From Hydractinia symbiolongicarpus (lineage: Eukaryota > Cnidaria > Hydrozoa > Anthoathecata > Hydractiniidae), in contig NC_079887.1 of NCBI RefSeq assembly GCF_029227915.1, forward strand, positions 21,821,650-21,885,649: a stretch of 64,000 nt of DNA, in the 5' to 3' direction. Below, piece after piece: positions 42,209 through 53,837 of the stretch (positions within the stretch are counted from its first letter, which is position 1; the number at the start of each line of letters is the position of its first letter). A model generated the notes under the pieces. The model saw only the letters and a program-made list of their open reading frames with translations. It did not search any database and had not been told where the DNA came from. Position numbers and translations under genes: made by a program.

Positions 42209-45144
42209 CCCCCTTTTGTTTATTGTTTAAAAGCTTAATAGCGCTTTGTCACCACAATACAATTAATTTATTTTTAAACATTCCTTAGGGATTATCAACA
42301 AAAGTAAAAATAGATAGTTACCTCAAAGCGACGAATGCTTTCTCTTTTGCATACCCAGGAATAAAATGTTCAACACTGAAATTTCTGCTTTATCTCTGGT
42401 CACACTATCTAATTTTAAGCTAAATAAACTTGATATACGGGTTCTCTGGATAGTTCTTAGTAAGTTAAACCAAGGTTTAAATAAAATTTCATAATTCCCG
42501 TTTCTGAATACTTTCATATGTTTACAAGATGGCGTCCGGCAGCAAATCTCAAGGTCCATGTAAGTAAACATGTTTAAAATCATATTTAATTTGATGCTAC
42601 GAAGCTGAATAAATTCATACAGTTTATTTGTAGGTTGTTTATGTCTAGGAACAAGTTTTTTACAAGTTTTTCTCTATAATTTCTTCATAAACTCCAGATT
42701 TTAGACTGTATCATATATGATACACTATGCAAAAAAAGAATATTAGCTAGCTATTTGCCTAAAAACGTGATTTCTTTTATTATCTTTATTTGATGCCCAT
42801 ACACACAAATAGCCTTTATAGTGAGTATATTTGATGTGTTTAGCATAGTAATTCATTTCTAGATTATTATTTTTATTTTTAGCAATTGGCGTAAGATCAT
42901 TTTATGGGCGAAAACCTGTCGGCGTTAACCGAGTACAACCATTTGTAAATGTTAGGGGTATTCCTGAACCAAACGAATCTTCTGATGACGATCTTGATTC
43001 AGACAGCGAAAATGAATATTACAATGCTGCAAACCAACAAGATTTAATAATTGAGTCAACGTCATCAGAATATGATGACTCATCAAGTGACAGCGATGAC
43101 AATTTGGCACTGAGTTCGATTGAGGCTACCTCGAAAAAAACAGCGACGGATGCAAAAAAAACAACTGCTGCTGCAAAAAAAAAGATACCGATTAATTGGA
43201 AGAAAAAGAATCTTGAAGTAAAGGAGAACTATGAGTTTAAAGTTGACTACCAAAATGAACTAGATGATGATTTGGAGGGTCTTGGATCAGAGCTTTCGTA
43301 TTTTTTCTACCTTTTCCCAAAAGATTTGATCGAAGATATTGCACGCCAAACTGTTTTATATTCAGTTCAATCACGTCCAGAAAAACCTGTTGATATCACA
43401 GAAGGTGACATTCAGAAATTTATTGCGTGTGTTTTATATATGTCAATCGTCAAGTTACCGAGTACTCGAGATTACTGGTCGTCCTCGATCGGTATTCCCC
43501 AAGTAGCAAAAGTGATGACAGTCAACCGCTTTGAAGAAATAAAACGTTTTATTCATTTTAGTGATAATGCTACTGCTGATAAAACTGACAAAATAAATAA
43601 AATTCGCCCACTGGTTAACAAATTAAATGAGCAACTTCGAACAATACCTATTGAAGAAAGTTTAGCTGTTGACGAACAGATTGTCCCCTTCAAAGGGCGG
43701 CATTCCATCAAACAATATAACCCTAAGAAACCACATAAATGGGGCTTCAAAGTTTTCGTTTTGAGTGGCGTTTCAGGCTTTAGTTATAATTTTGAAGTTT
43801 TTACTGGTAGAGCAGATAATGTATGTGCCCAAAATGAGCCTGATCTTGGTGCAAGCAGTAACGTTGTCGTACGATTAGCACGAGTTATTCCTGAAAACTG
43901 TAATTACAAACTTTATGTTGATAATTGGTTCAATAGTATTCCACTAAACGTGTATATGTATACAAAAGGTATACAAATGGTAGGGACAGTTCGTCGTAAC
44001 CGAATAGGAAAATGTCCAGTATCGTCAGATAAAGAAATAAAAAAGAAAGGTCGCGGAACTCATGAAGAACGTGTCGCAACAATAGATGATGTTGATGTCT
44101 GCGTTGTCTCGTGGTTTGATAATAAGGTGGTAACCCTGCTATCTAATTTTGTTGGTAGCGAACCAACAAGATATGTCAAGAGGTTTTCAAAAAAAGAAAA
44201 CAAACATATCGAGATACCGTGCCCAAACCTTGTTACGATTTATAACAAAGATATGGGAGGCGTAGACTTTTTAGATTCGCTTTTAGGGTATTACCGCAAC
44301 AAAATCCGGTCGAAAAAGTGGTATCACAGAATTTTCTTCCACTTAATTGATATGATGGTAGTCAATGCTTGGATTTTATGGAGAAACCAAGATCCAAATG
44401 TGCCTTTAGTAAAGTTCAAACTAGCTGTTGCTGATTTATTGTGCCATTACCAGAAAACTCCAAATAGAAAGCGTGGTCGACCATCAATTGATAATGGCGT
44501 TGACCGTCTGGGACCTAAAACACCAATGCCCCATCAGGAGGTTCGTACCGATAAATTTGCTCACTGGCCTGTATTCAATGATTCTCGCACTCGCTGCAAA
44601 TACCAGAAATGCTCTACATTAACCTATGTATGTTGTGAGAAATGTAATGTCGCTTTATGTTTAAATAAGGACAGGAATTGTTTTAAGAAATTCCATACAT
44701 GATTTTAACAGAGTGCTTGAGTGGAGTAACATTTACTAATTATAATATTTATACTGTATAATATATGTTTTGATCTTCGATTGACATAACTTTTCCATTT
44801 ATTTTTACCCGTTTTCCACCTTGTGCTGCCAACTGGCCACCAGCAGGTGGTGTTCACCAATTCTGACATTTGGTCCTTTTAGGAAAAAAATTTGAAATGA
44901 TAAAATTTTCAATTCATATACGAGTTTGAGGCAATTTTTGGCCTTTTTTAGCTTTTAAAACACTTTTTTCCCAAAAATTTTTTTGGTGTTTTAATAACTT
45001 TTTGTGCATAATGTATCATATATCAATTGATTATGTCAGCAAATTTCTTTTTTTTTGCAAATTATGATTTAAATATGTTTTTAGTTGGTTAAAATAAATG
45101 AAATAACATAGGTTTCATAAAAAAAAAAATCATGCAAAAAGGGG
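42209..45144 (+). mobile_element. piggyBac element, with intact transposase (unit 2)
   Basis: Ends CCCCCTTTTG and CAAAAAGGGG; right flank TTAA (45145-45148), left flank TGAA. Contains an undamaged two-exon transposase gene and 0.44 kb of non-coding right side (44703-45144). The best candidate in the window for an element that could still encode active enzyme. Confidence 0.8.
42529..44702 (+). CDS. piggyBac transposase, intact, two exons (unit 2)
   Basis: Exons 42529-42559 (MASGSKSQGP) and 42883-44702 join in frame to 616 residues with no stop. After an acidic N-terminus (SSDDDLDSDSENEYYN) and a Lys/Ala-rich linker, the core shows DEQIVPFKGR, YVDNWFNS and DMGGVDFLD with the three catalytic aspartates. 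The C-terminus is a Cys-rich zinc domain (CKYQKCS, CCEKCNVALC) for binding the element ends. The A-run at the linker has 8 A; unit 1 has 7 and is frameshifted. Length is typical of piggyBac transposases (about 550-620 residues). Confidence 0.9.
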
Positions 45145-45148
45145 TTAA

Positions 45149-45307
45149 CAACTTTTTCTCAATCTTTCTCCAATGATCTAATGTTCCAAAATGAGGAAAC
45201 TCTGTTATTTTATCTTTCAATATCTTATAAAGACTTTTACATTCGCAAATATCATTGCTTTTTACAGCAAGCACAACCCGATCGCGCAAGCTCCCATCAG
45301 AAGACAT
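45149..45307 (-). pseudogene. hAT accessory gene, first exon (unit 2)
   Basis: MSSDGSLRDRVVLAVKSND to KIEKKL, cut by the piggyBac target. An overlapping plus-strand frame (45306-45434) is the third copy of the YAE1-like short frame. Confidence 0.5.
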
Positions 45308-45961
45308 GTTGGATCAGAAAGAACTTCAGAATTGCAGTTGGCCGAAGCTGGCCGAACCCATTAAACAGACCGGCTACCGCGAGGCAATAACTATAGGAAG
45401 AGTAAATTATTCCTACGCACCCATCGTCTAATATCAATCTTTCTTTCACCGTAAATTTCGACTAAAGAGAGTCCAAAAGTCCACACTTCGGCGAGATTCT
45501 TTTTACGTCACAAATTCTTTTGTTTTAACCAGAGTCCAAAAGTCCACACCTCGGCGAGATTTTTCTCGACGTCATAATTCTTTTGTGTTTCTTTTGTTTA
45601 AGAGAGTCCAAAAGTCCACACCTCGGCAGCCGCCGAAATCGACTGTTTTTACGGCAGAAAACAAAGGAATCGAGAGAAACAAAGTCAGCGAAATGCGGCA
45701 AAATGTAGTTCGACTACCGTAAGAACCATAGTACTTCGGCAAAGAACATCGAAGGAGAGTCGAGCCTCGGCAAACACTCCTGAGTGGAGATAAGAATATT
45801 ACCTCGGATCCTGGGCGCAAAGGAATCTTATTAAACGCTTATAATAAAAATTATGCGTTGCTTTAAATCAATTTCTATATTTAGATACACATGATTTTCT
45901 CATTGGCAAAATTTCTCCTTAGGCGAGTGCCGAAGTGGCCGAAGTCTAAATCCGCCCCCGA

Positions 45962-47101
45962 ATGTATTTAATCGGAAAAGATCTTTGGGAGATTGTAACC
46001 GGTGATGAAACCATAGAGGATGATATGCAGGAGGCTGAGAAACGTCGAATCAAGAAACGCGAGAACCAAGCGTTTGCCGCCATTTGTTTGGGAATTTCAA
46101 CAAACTTACAAATTTACGTTCGCTCCACGAAATCGGCTAAGGAAGCATGGGAAAATCTTGAAAAACATTTTCAGCAAAAAACACTTTCAAAAAGGATTTT
46201 CTATCGGAGAAAATTATATTCAGCAAAGATGGCTAGAGGTCAAAATATGACTGAACACATAAACAACATTAAGACATTGTCAGAACACCTGGAAGCGATT
46301 GATGATGCTGTTGCAGAAAAGGACCTAGTTATTCTTCTTATTAGTAGTTTACCCGAAGAGTATAACTATTTAATAACGGCGCCTGAAACAATTGCTGAGG
46401 ACAATCTAACCTGGGCTTATGTGAGGGACAGGCTTATTCACGAAAGCGAAAAGAAAAAGCCTGCTGAAGCTGAAACTTCTGGTGATGCCCTTTTTTCGTC
46501 AAAGCCCAACAAAAAGAAATCCGGTAAATGTCATTACTGCAAGAAACCAGGACATTATGCTCGTGACTGTTTTAAGAAGAAAAGTGACCAGAAGAAAGAA
46601 AACGCAAATCTCGCTAACGATGATCACGATAATGAACTAGCTCTGAAATCCTCTGAAGGAAACGAGGATGAGTGGTGGATTGACTCTGGTGCTTCTTCTC
46701 ACATGACCCATAATTTGAAAAGCTTAAGAGACTATTCCAGTTTTGAAACGCCTATAAAGGTAAAACTCGCCGATGATCACGTGCTGAATGCTTTCGGGAA
46801 AGGAAATGTACATTTGACCATTTTGAGCAAAAATGAAAAGGTCAAAACTGTGCTACATGACGTACTTTACGTGCCGAAGATCCAAAACAAACTGTTCTCT
46901 CTATCTTACCTAACCGATAAGGGAGTCGATGTGCAGTTCAAAGGCAAGGATTGCGATATCACCAAGGAGGGGAAGCAGTATACTATTGGACATAAGTACG
47001 GTAAACTTTACAAACTTAACACGATAAAGCCACGAAACGAGGAAACGTGCTGTATCGGGAAAACAATCAAACAGGATTCAATCGAGCTGTGCCACCAATG
47101 A
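45962..47101 (+). pseudogene. Copia A gag and protease (unit 2)
   Basis: As 22766-23905: YLIGKDLWEIV, CCHC knuckle CHYCKKPGHYARDC, protease DSGASSHMT, and the same TGA at CHQ. Minor changes include ETIEDD for ETMEDD. Confidence 0.9.
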
Positions 47102-47804
47102 TACGGTCATCTGGGATACGACAACCTCAAACTCTTAAACGATAAAGAGATGGTAAATGGCCTGAATATCGATACCAAGGAAGCCGTCGATCGAATCTGC
47201 GAAGGATGTGCAATGGGGAAACAGCATCGCAAATCATTCCCAAAGAAATCGCAAAGCACCACAACCAGATTGCTCGAGCTGATTCACAGTGACGTGTGTG
47301 GACCGATGGATGTACCTTCAGTGGGAGGTTCCAGGTACTTTGTGACTTTTATAGACGATTTCTCAAGATACACTACTGTCTACATGATGAAGCAAAAGTC
47401 TGAAGTGCTTGAAAAGTTTGGGGAGTTTGTAAACCTTGTTGAAAATCGCACTGGATTGAAAGTCGAACGATCACACGTGGAGAACAAAACTATAAAACGC
47501 CTTCAGATAATGGTGGTGAATACTTCTCAAAGGACTTTGACGAATTCTGCAACAATCGAGGAATTCAACGTGAACCGACCATTCCATACTCTCCACAACA
47601 AAACGGAGTTGCTGAACGCATGAACCGCACCCTACTGGAAACTGCACGATCAATGCTGCATCACGCAAAAAACCCCTTAACCTATGGGCTGAAGCTGTAT
47701 CTACCGCATCCTACACACGGAACCGAAGTCCTACTGCTGCACTGAAGGGAGCAACGCCTTATGTACTTTGGCACGGTAAAAAGCCTGAAGTTAGTGGCCT
47801 GAAA
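47102..47804 (+). pseudogene. Copia A integrase, frameshifted (unit 2)
   Basis: Same motifs (HSDVCGPM, SDNGGEYF, PQQNGVAER) and same frameshifts as unit 1, so these lesions predate the 30-kb duplication. Confidence 0.85.
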
Positions 47805-48466
47805 GTGTTTGGCTGCAAAACGTACGTGCATATTCCCGAATCAAAATGTAATGGAAAACTCCAGAAGAAATCGTTTCCATGCGTTTTTGTTGGATACCCT
47901 GCGAACGAAAACGGGTACAAACTGTACAATCCTGAAACGAGACAGATGCTTCGAAGTCGTGATGTCATCTTCGTAGAGAACGCTTTTGACATCGAAAAAT
48001 CGGACAACGTAACTCACGAATTTTTCACTGGAACATTCAGAGAAGCTGAGGCAGAAGCTGAAACGGAACAACCAGGAAACAACATCGGTGAACCGCAAGT
48101 CGCTGTCGAAGAAGATGCCAGACCACAACGAGCAAGGAGACCACCTGACAGACTGAACGTTCTGACAGGTAATTGGTGGAACCTGATGGAGGTGGCATCG
48201 GTCGCAGCTATGGACACTGAGGAGCCAACGACCATTGAAGAAGCTTTAAGCGGTGTGAACTCAAAGCTATGGTCTGAAGCACTTCGTAATGAATTTGATT
48301 CGCTGAAACAGAACCAAACCTGGGACTTGGTTGACTTACCCCCCGGTAAGAACATTGTTGGCACTAAATGGGTGTTTAAGCACAAACGTGATGCTAAAGG
48401 CGAGATCACCCGGTGTAAAGCTCGTCTACAGGGATACTCTCAAAAACCCGGTGTCGACTATTGGAG
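47805..48466 (+). pseudogene. Copia A integrase C-terminus and RT start, deleted (unit 2)
   Basis: FGCKTYVHIPES to GYSQKPGVDY and then directly into the 3' LTR, the same internal deletion as in unit 1. Confidence 0.9.
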
Positions 48467-48664
48467 TGTTGAAATATGTGACGCTCACTTGCTATCTTTT
48501 ATTTAGTTGTGAACCGGTGGTTCTATTATTTTATGGTAGAACTGTCACGTGCACTATATTACGCACATTTTTTTTTATTCTCTACGTTTTTCTGTGATCA
48601 GCTTGTTTTTTATAAGAGAAAAAGTACTCTATGAGTGAGAAACTCTGTGTGTCTGTTTTTATCA
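48467..48664 (+). repeat. Copia A 3' LTR (unit 2)
   Basis: 198 bp, identical in form to 25271-25468; flank GTGAC. Confidence 0.9.
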
Positions 48665-48789
48665 GTGACTTCTTCTTGATTAGTATCCTCATCTCAGCTT
48701 TCCCAGCTGGAATCCGAGTCAGTACTTGGTTTAGTATTTCGCCTGATAGGCTCAAATTGAAATCCTACCACATTTTCCCTGCTGCTCAT
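48665..48789 (-). pseudogene. P2X7-tail gene N-terminus, older copy (unit 2)
   Basis: MSSRENVVGFQFEPIRR on the minus strand, cut by copia; see 25469-25593. Then about 270 bp of non-coding flank up to the TTAA element. Confidence 0.65.
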
Positions 48790-49391
48790 TTTTTTGTTTG
48801 TTTCACAACTTCTGGGTATTGCAATTGAATGATGATTACTCAACCGAAGTTAGTATTCATTTTCAAAGTTTCCTGAAATTTTCACGGGGTAAATATACTC
48901 ATCACCAATGAATTTCACTAGTAAAGTTTGAGTAAAAAATTCCAATGCGGAAGATGATTTACGATATTCTAAGAGGGGACGTCAGAGCACTCACAGGTGA
49001 AGAAATTTATGAAACAATATGACGGATGGTTTACCTCGTGTCGGAGATGAATTTTTAAAGGGAATATGGCGTGAAAAATTATTTTTACATATATAAACCA
49101 CTTTTCAAAGTCATAAAAGAATATCTAGTTCTTATGTTTTGAAGATAAACAAAAAAAAAACAAACAACATAAAAAGTTTCACATGTTTACATTACAGTCG
49201 CCTTCTTCAACGAGGTCGTTTTAACGCGGTCAGAGATCTGGACAATCACATTAGTATGCGTAATTATGCGACTTACGTAAGCAATTGTATAGAAAAAAAA
49301 GTGAGCCCCCGTAAAAGTAGAAGGTTCTTTTTAGAAAAAATATGTAATGTTTTGAGAAAGTAAATAACAAACATTCATATTAAATTTTATC

Positions 49392-50147
49392 ATGGATCAA
49401 CCAACGGTACTTGGTTTTCAGTTTGAACCAGAATTTCAGGATGATGAAGAACATTCTGAACCTGAAGAATATTCTGATATTTCTTTGGATGATGCGAACT
49501 TGCGAGCTATTACAGCGGAGGGAGATAGGAAAGCTGGGGTCGATGGTTGGTGTACTTGTGGGCACTGCGTCGTATTGGATACGGAAAGAGAGTGCATATG
49601 CTGCCACGAGATAGACGAAATAAAATATTTCAAATTAGACGGTTTGCTTTAGTTTATTTCTATTTACAAAATAAACAGTGAAACAATTACACATACAATC
49701 TAGTACCCAAACCTTTTTTAGATTGCAGATGTATCACTGAGCACGATAGCTTTTCAAACGTTATGCTGGACAGGGGTGTTCTGTGGACTGCTTTGATATC
49801 GTTATATGACAGGGAAAATGCATCTTTACCATGTGATAGGGATAACGTACCTAGCCAGTAAGTAGAGTTATATAAGAACATGTAATATATTATATTATCC
49901 ATAAATGAAATATATAACCTATTTTAGATCATATCGCTACGCATCGTACAGACAGTTTAGTTGGTTCATCCATACTAGGTTGGGACGAGGTGTGCGGAGA
50001 GTCATTCCTGCTTGTGTCGTTGCTAAAATAAGAACAGCCTTCCCTTCTGAAAGTGGTAATTACACTAGGTTTAGAGAGGGAGGAACGAATGTTCCCGAGA
50101 TTGAAATGGTGTGGCAATTTGCAGCTCACGAAGACGAAAGCGACTAA
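49392..50147 (+). CDS. P2X7-tail zinc protein, intact, three exons (unit 2)
   Basis: Exons 49392-49641, 49722-49857 and 49928-50147, giving the same 201-residue protein as unit 1 ([42 protein letters not shown]). No lesion. Preservation in both copies contrasts with the surrounding decay, which suggests a recent insertion or selection for the protein. Confidence 0.8.
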
Positions 50148-50243
50148 ACCGTTCATTAGTATACGTGTAAAATATCCATGTAAATAATATATGTATGAAA
50201 ATAGTATGTAAATAATTATATAAGCTAAGAAAATAAAAAGTCA

Positions 50244-50617
50244 CTACAGTTTTAATCTGCTATACTTAGCTGATTGCTCAATGATAACTTCACGGTCTTC
50301 TCTCTCTGATGGTGCTACAGTCAAACTGAGCTTACGTTTGCTGCGCTTTTCCGTGGTTACCTTTCTATTTTCTTCAACTCGTGTGATTATATTACCGAGT
50401 ATGTCAACAAGGTATATCTGCGGGAATATCTGGTGTTGCATGTCCCAACTTGGATCAAAGCATTTTTCTTCAAAATGTTTTGAACAAACAAAGACCCTTT
50501 TAGGTAAATTTTTTCTCCGCAAAGCATGTATCCACTTTTTGCGCGTATCTTCATTTGAACTTTCTCGGGATTATTAGCCGTATGATTAGTACAACCTACA
50601 GCAGCACACCACGCCAT
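50244..50617 (-). pseudogene. THAP-domain protein, frameshifted (unit 2)
   Basis: Same broken THAP gene as 27048-27421 (MAWCAAVGCTNH, then KKWIHALR, VFVCSKHFEEKCF); differs by G to R before KNLPK. Confidence 0.7.
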
Positions 50618-51138
50618 TTTAAGAAATATCGAAAAAAAGTTTTTGAGCATAAATGTTTTTAAAATATATCGACGGGGGTTAAATTGTATAAAATAAATCT
50701 AAGTTTCTATTATAAATTATTAATAGGTTTAAGAACAAACTTCGCGTGCGGTGTGTGTGAAGAGGAAGGCTTCTGTATTTTCTATAAAATTGCTTACGTC
50801 ACAGTAAATCGATTATGCTATATCGCACTTGATCGTGTTTTCATCAGAAACTATCATGGCGGTCGAAGAAGGCCACTCTCGTGGCGAAGGTTAAACTTTA
50901 AAGAACAATATTGTGCGTAAGAATTACTTTTTAAGATATATTAATGCTGAATTATTGTTTCGTGCTATATGAAGTTTTTATATGCAAATATTTATAAAAC
51001 ATGCTATATTCCCTTTAAATCTTTGAATAGGCATTATTAACTTATAAGTGCAAATTAAGGAAAAAAACTTAAGCGAATTTAGGTCAACTTGATTTTTCTC
51101 GTAAGCTTTAATATCTTTAAAATAGAAATAATCGTGTA

Positions 51139-51332
51139 GTAAATTTTTGGTGTCAACTATGACGAAGTTTTCTCACCTGTCGCAAAGTACAGTTCTATTC
51201 GTACTGTACTAGCCATTGCCAATCAACTTGATTTAAACCTCCACCGAATGGATGTTAAAACAGCATTCCTAAATGGAGATCTCGAGGAAGAGATTTTCGT
51301 TAAGCAACCGTCGATTGCGAAAGAGTCTCTAT
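51139..51332 (+). pseudogene. Copia B reverse transcriptase fragment (unit 2)
   Basis: FGVNYDEVFSPVAKYSS to HRMDVKTAFLNGDLEEEIFV, cut by element X. The upstream flank contains about 55 bases that are missing in unit 1 (TTGATTTTTCTCG and following). Here the rest of the gene is found beyond X at 59968, so this copy of copia B is continuous apart from X. Confidence 0.85.
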
Positions 51333-51814
51333 CAGTTAGGGACAACTGCAAATTAGACTATTTCTCCTAAATAAGCTAGTAACTAAATTAGGAGATTTTT
51401 AATAGCTTAACTTAGAGAGAAAAGTCTATTTAGGAGATGGAATTTTTTAATCGACGATATCTTCGCAATCTTTGTTGGTCGCGCGATTATTTTTACTGTA
51501 CTACTTGCTGACTTAGTCATCTTTGCTTAGGTGAAATTTCATAGAATTTGCATGGCGGATATAAAATGTATACATGAAAACGTGCCCACCAACTAAACTC
51601 GTTTCCAATCGACTAGAAATTATATCTATGTGACTAGAACAAGGTCCGGGGCGAGATTGTCCAAATAGCTTATTTAGTCTATGATAGCGTAATTAGGACA
51701 TCATAGCCTAACTAGTATATTATTTTCCCGCAAAAAAACTGAAGGTTTCGCGCCACAAGTTTCCTTTTTCATTATTATTGAACTTATTAGAAAGTAACAT
51801 ACACGTCTTAAAAA

Positions 51815-52239
51815 ATGGCTAGTTTAGACAATGCTGAACGAAAGTTGTATGCTGATAGATACTGTGAGTATCGTACTCGCCAAGTTTGGCACAGTGAGCA
51901 CGAACATGAGTTTTTTATTGCGTTTTGTGTGATAAATGGTTATCATCATTTTCAAGTTAGAATTGGTATAGAAATGCCAATGACACTAGTTCGGGAGCCA
52001 GAAACTGTATATGACAGCAATGCAATTAAATGATGATGAGGTGACAAAACAGCTAGCTCTAATGATATTTCTTGTCTAATGACAGCTGGTTCTACTATAG
52101 TTAGAGGTTGCAACCCTCTAGAGATTTTTCAAAGTCCATACATGAACTGAATCACGAACTTTTGGATATCGTCGTTAGAGAACGCACAGGAGAAACTGTT
52201 AGGCGCATAGCTGGGCGTACTGTTGGCTGAGTTCCAAAA
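51815..52239 (+). pseudogene. HIRAN-domain gene of element X, 5' part (third copy)
   Basis: MASLDNAERKLYADRYCEYR, then EFFIAFCVINGYHHFQVR and TLVREPETVYDSNAIK, the hallmark end of a HIRAN domain. The first frame stops at TGA after SNAIK. A further frame reads VVRERTGETVRRIAGRTVG and VP before the LINE begins. HIRAN domains recognise DNA ends or damaged DNA. A copy or splicing partner of the C-terminal part is at 56244-56456. Confidence 0.6.
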
Positions 52240-52845
52240 GTTCACATTCCGTGCTTAGCTCTCGTTGGGGTCGGACGTATCTAAACGGTCCGGTCTTGGC
52301 GCGCTAAGTCGAAGAAAGAAAAAAGAAGACTAAAGCTTGAAGAGCTCCTGCTTTGACAGCTAAGTCCTTTTTGATTTATTATATATTGTATTGCCTTCTT
52401 GACTTCATTTATATCTTTTCATTTCTTTAATTTGTTGTTTTGTAAGTTTTTAAATTATTGTCTTTGTTAATAAATTGTTTTTATCCCAGTCAGTTTTTTA
52501 TCCATCTATCTTGCTGTGTTGTGGGTTCCTGCTGCTCCTTCTGTGTAACATCGTAAGGAAATGGGCTTGCCTCAGATCCTGTAAACATAGTTTTGGAAGA
52601 GCACATAACCGTAGAATGATCTCTCTACGACTTAAAAATAACTTTACCAAGGTAGGAAACCCCACATTTACGCTAAAACTGATTTTTGTGTTTGTTGTAT
52701 TTTTGAGCAATACAAAACCTTCGTTCAAAAGTAGCTCACACAACAACAATGAAATGAGTCGACTAGATAGGAGTTTCTTTCTATCTCTTCACTTGATGCC
52801 TGCAATAGAGTTTCTGAAAGCCAGCTCACTCTCCAATTAAAATTA

Positions 52846-53070
52846 ATGGCTTTATCAAAACTTAAGCCAAGCAGGCACAAGTATTTCTATTTTTTAATCC
52901 TCTTGTCAGGGGACATCTGCCTCAACCCAGGTCCTGTTAAGTATTCCTGTTCTTCATGCTTAAAACCTGTGGCAAAAACACACAAAGCACTTTCTTGTGA
53001 CAAGTGTGGATTATGGGCTCATAAAAAATGTGAGCGTATTTCTGATAAAAAAAATATCAACAATTTATGA
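52846..53070 (+). pseudogene. LINE ORF start with 2A-like peptide and PHD-type finger
   Basis: MALSKLKPSRHKYFYFLILL, then SGDICLNPGP (residues 21-30), then a Cys/His finger CSSCLKPV, CDKCGLWAHKKC. NPGP preceded by a hydrophobic stretch and D-I-x-x is the 2A-like ribosome-skipping signature; the usual Glu is replaced by Cys. 2A-like peptides at this place are known from CR1-type LINEs of several invertebrates, where they can also act as signal sequences. A one-base shift after KKNINNL separates this part from the endonuclease frame. Confidence 0.75.
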
Positions 53071-53837
53071 AGACTCCTGAAGATAAACTTTTTTTCGTTT
53101 GCAGTCCCTGTTTTTCTCGAAATTTGCCCTTTGCTAATGAGGAGTCATTTGGTGACGAAATTCCGGACAACATCAATATTACTATTGATGAAAACTTTGA
53201 TTTTGAGGCAATCAGAAATTGGAAGGGCTTAAAAATGGCCCATCTCAACATTGATGGTCTGTCATCCAAACTAGACTATGTTAAACTTCTGCTACATCAA
53301 ACAAAACTTGATGTATTCTCCATCTGTGAAACCAAATTTGATGACACCATCACTGACAATGACGGTAAAATTGATGGCTATGTTTGTTATAGGAATGATC
53401 GGAATAGACGAGGTGGGGGTGTTGTAATTTTTGTTAATGAAAACTTGGATAGCCACCTTTTGAAACACCTTTACTTCAAAAATGTTGAATCACTATGGGT
53501 GAAAGTGTGCCTGAAAAAAACTAAACCTATTTACGTGTGTGGGGTTTACAGGCCACCTGGAGGTAGTGATTTGCAGAGTACCGAAAACCTGTGTACTCAT
53601 TTTAAACAGTGTTTTAACAAGCTCCCAAAAGAAAAAGAAGTTTTTATCTTGGGAGATTTTAACTGTAACATGCTTTCAAAATATGCTCTTTCCTCCAAAA
53701 TAAAGGAATTATGCTCCACTCTTTTCCTAAAACAACATATTACGGAGCCAACTCGTGTTACTGAAAATAGTAGCACTCTTATAGACTTGATACTTTCTAA
53801 CAGTTCTTGTATTTCTAAACTGGTGTCATGGATTTAG
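53067..53837 (+). pseudogene. LINE apurinic-like endonuclease
   Basis: Reads the end of the zinc finger (VCSPCF), then LKMAHLNIDGLSSKLDY, DVFSICETKFDD, RRGGGVVIFVNE, VCGVYRPPGG and FILGDFNCNM, the conserved motifs of APE-type LINE endonucleases. It nicks target DNA to start reverse transcription. The frame ends at KLVSWI, one base out of phase with the following GISDHNL motif. It overlaps the next frame by 10 bases. Confidence 0.9.

Larger units (their letters stand above)
37895..45960 (-). mobile_element. hAT element inside copia gag, single complete copy (unit 2)
   Basis: 8066 bp including the nested piggyBac. Ends CAGGGGCGG and CCGCCCCCG; AATGT duplicates at 37890-37894 and 45961-45965. 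This is the reference form of the hAT: hairpin 37953-37987, minisatellite 38538-38705, transposase 39097-41651, accessory gene, piggyBac, accessory first exon, subterminal repeats 45468-45628. 37895-39096 and 45308-45960 are non-coding. Confidence 0.9.
49059..51014. mobile_element. 1956-bp TTAA element with P2X7-tail and THAP genes (unit 2)
   Basis: Same length, ends and TTAA flanks (49055-49058, 51015-51018) as in unit 1, with a handful of substitutions. The equal length and position show it was duplicated with the unit, not inserted twice. Confidence 0.85.

Noticed and set aside
52475-52840. 121-residue frame in the LINE 5' region with hydrophobic runs
   Set aside because: No recognisable ORF1 motif and located in the 5' UTR; the real ORF seems to start at 52846.
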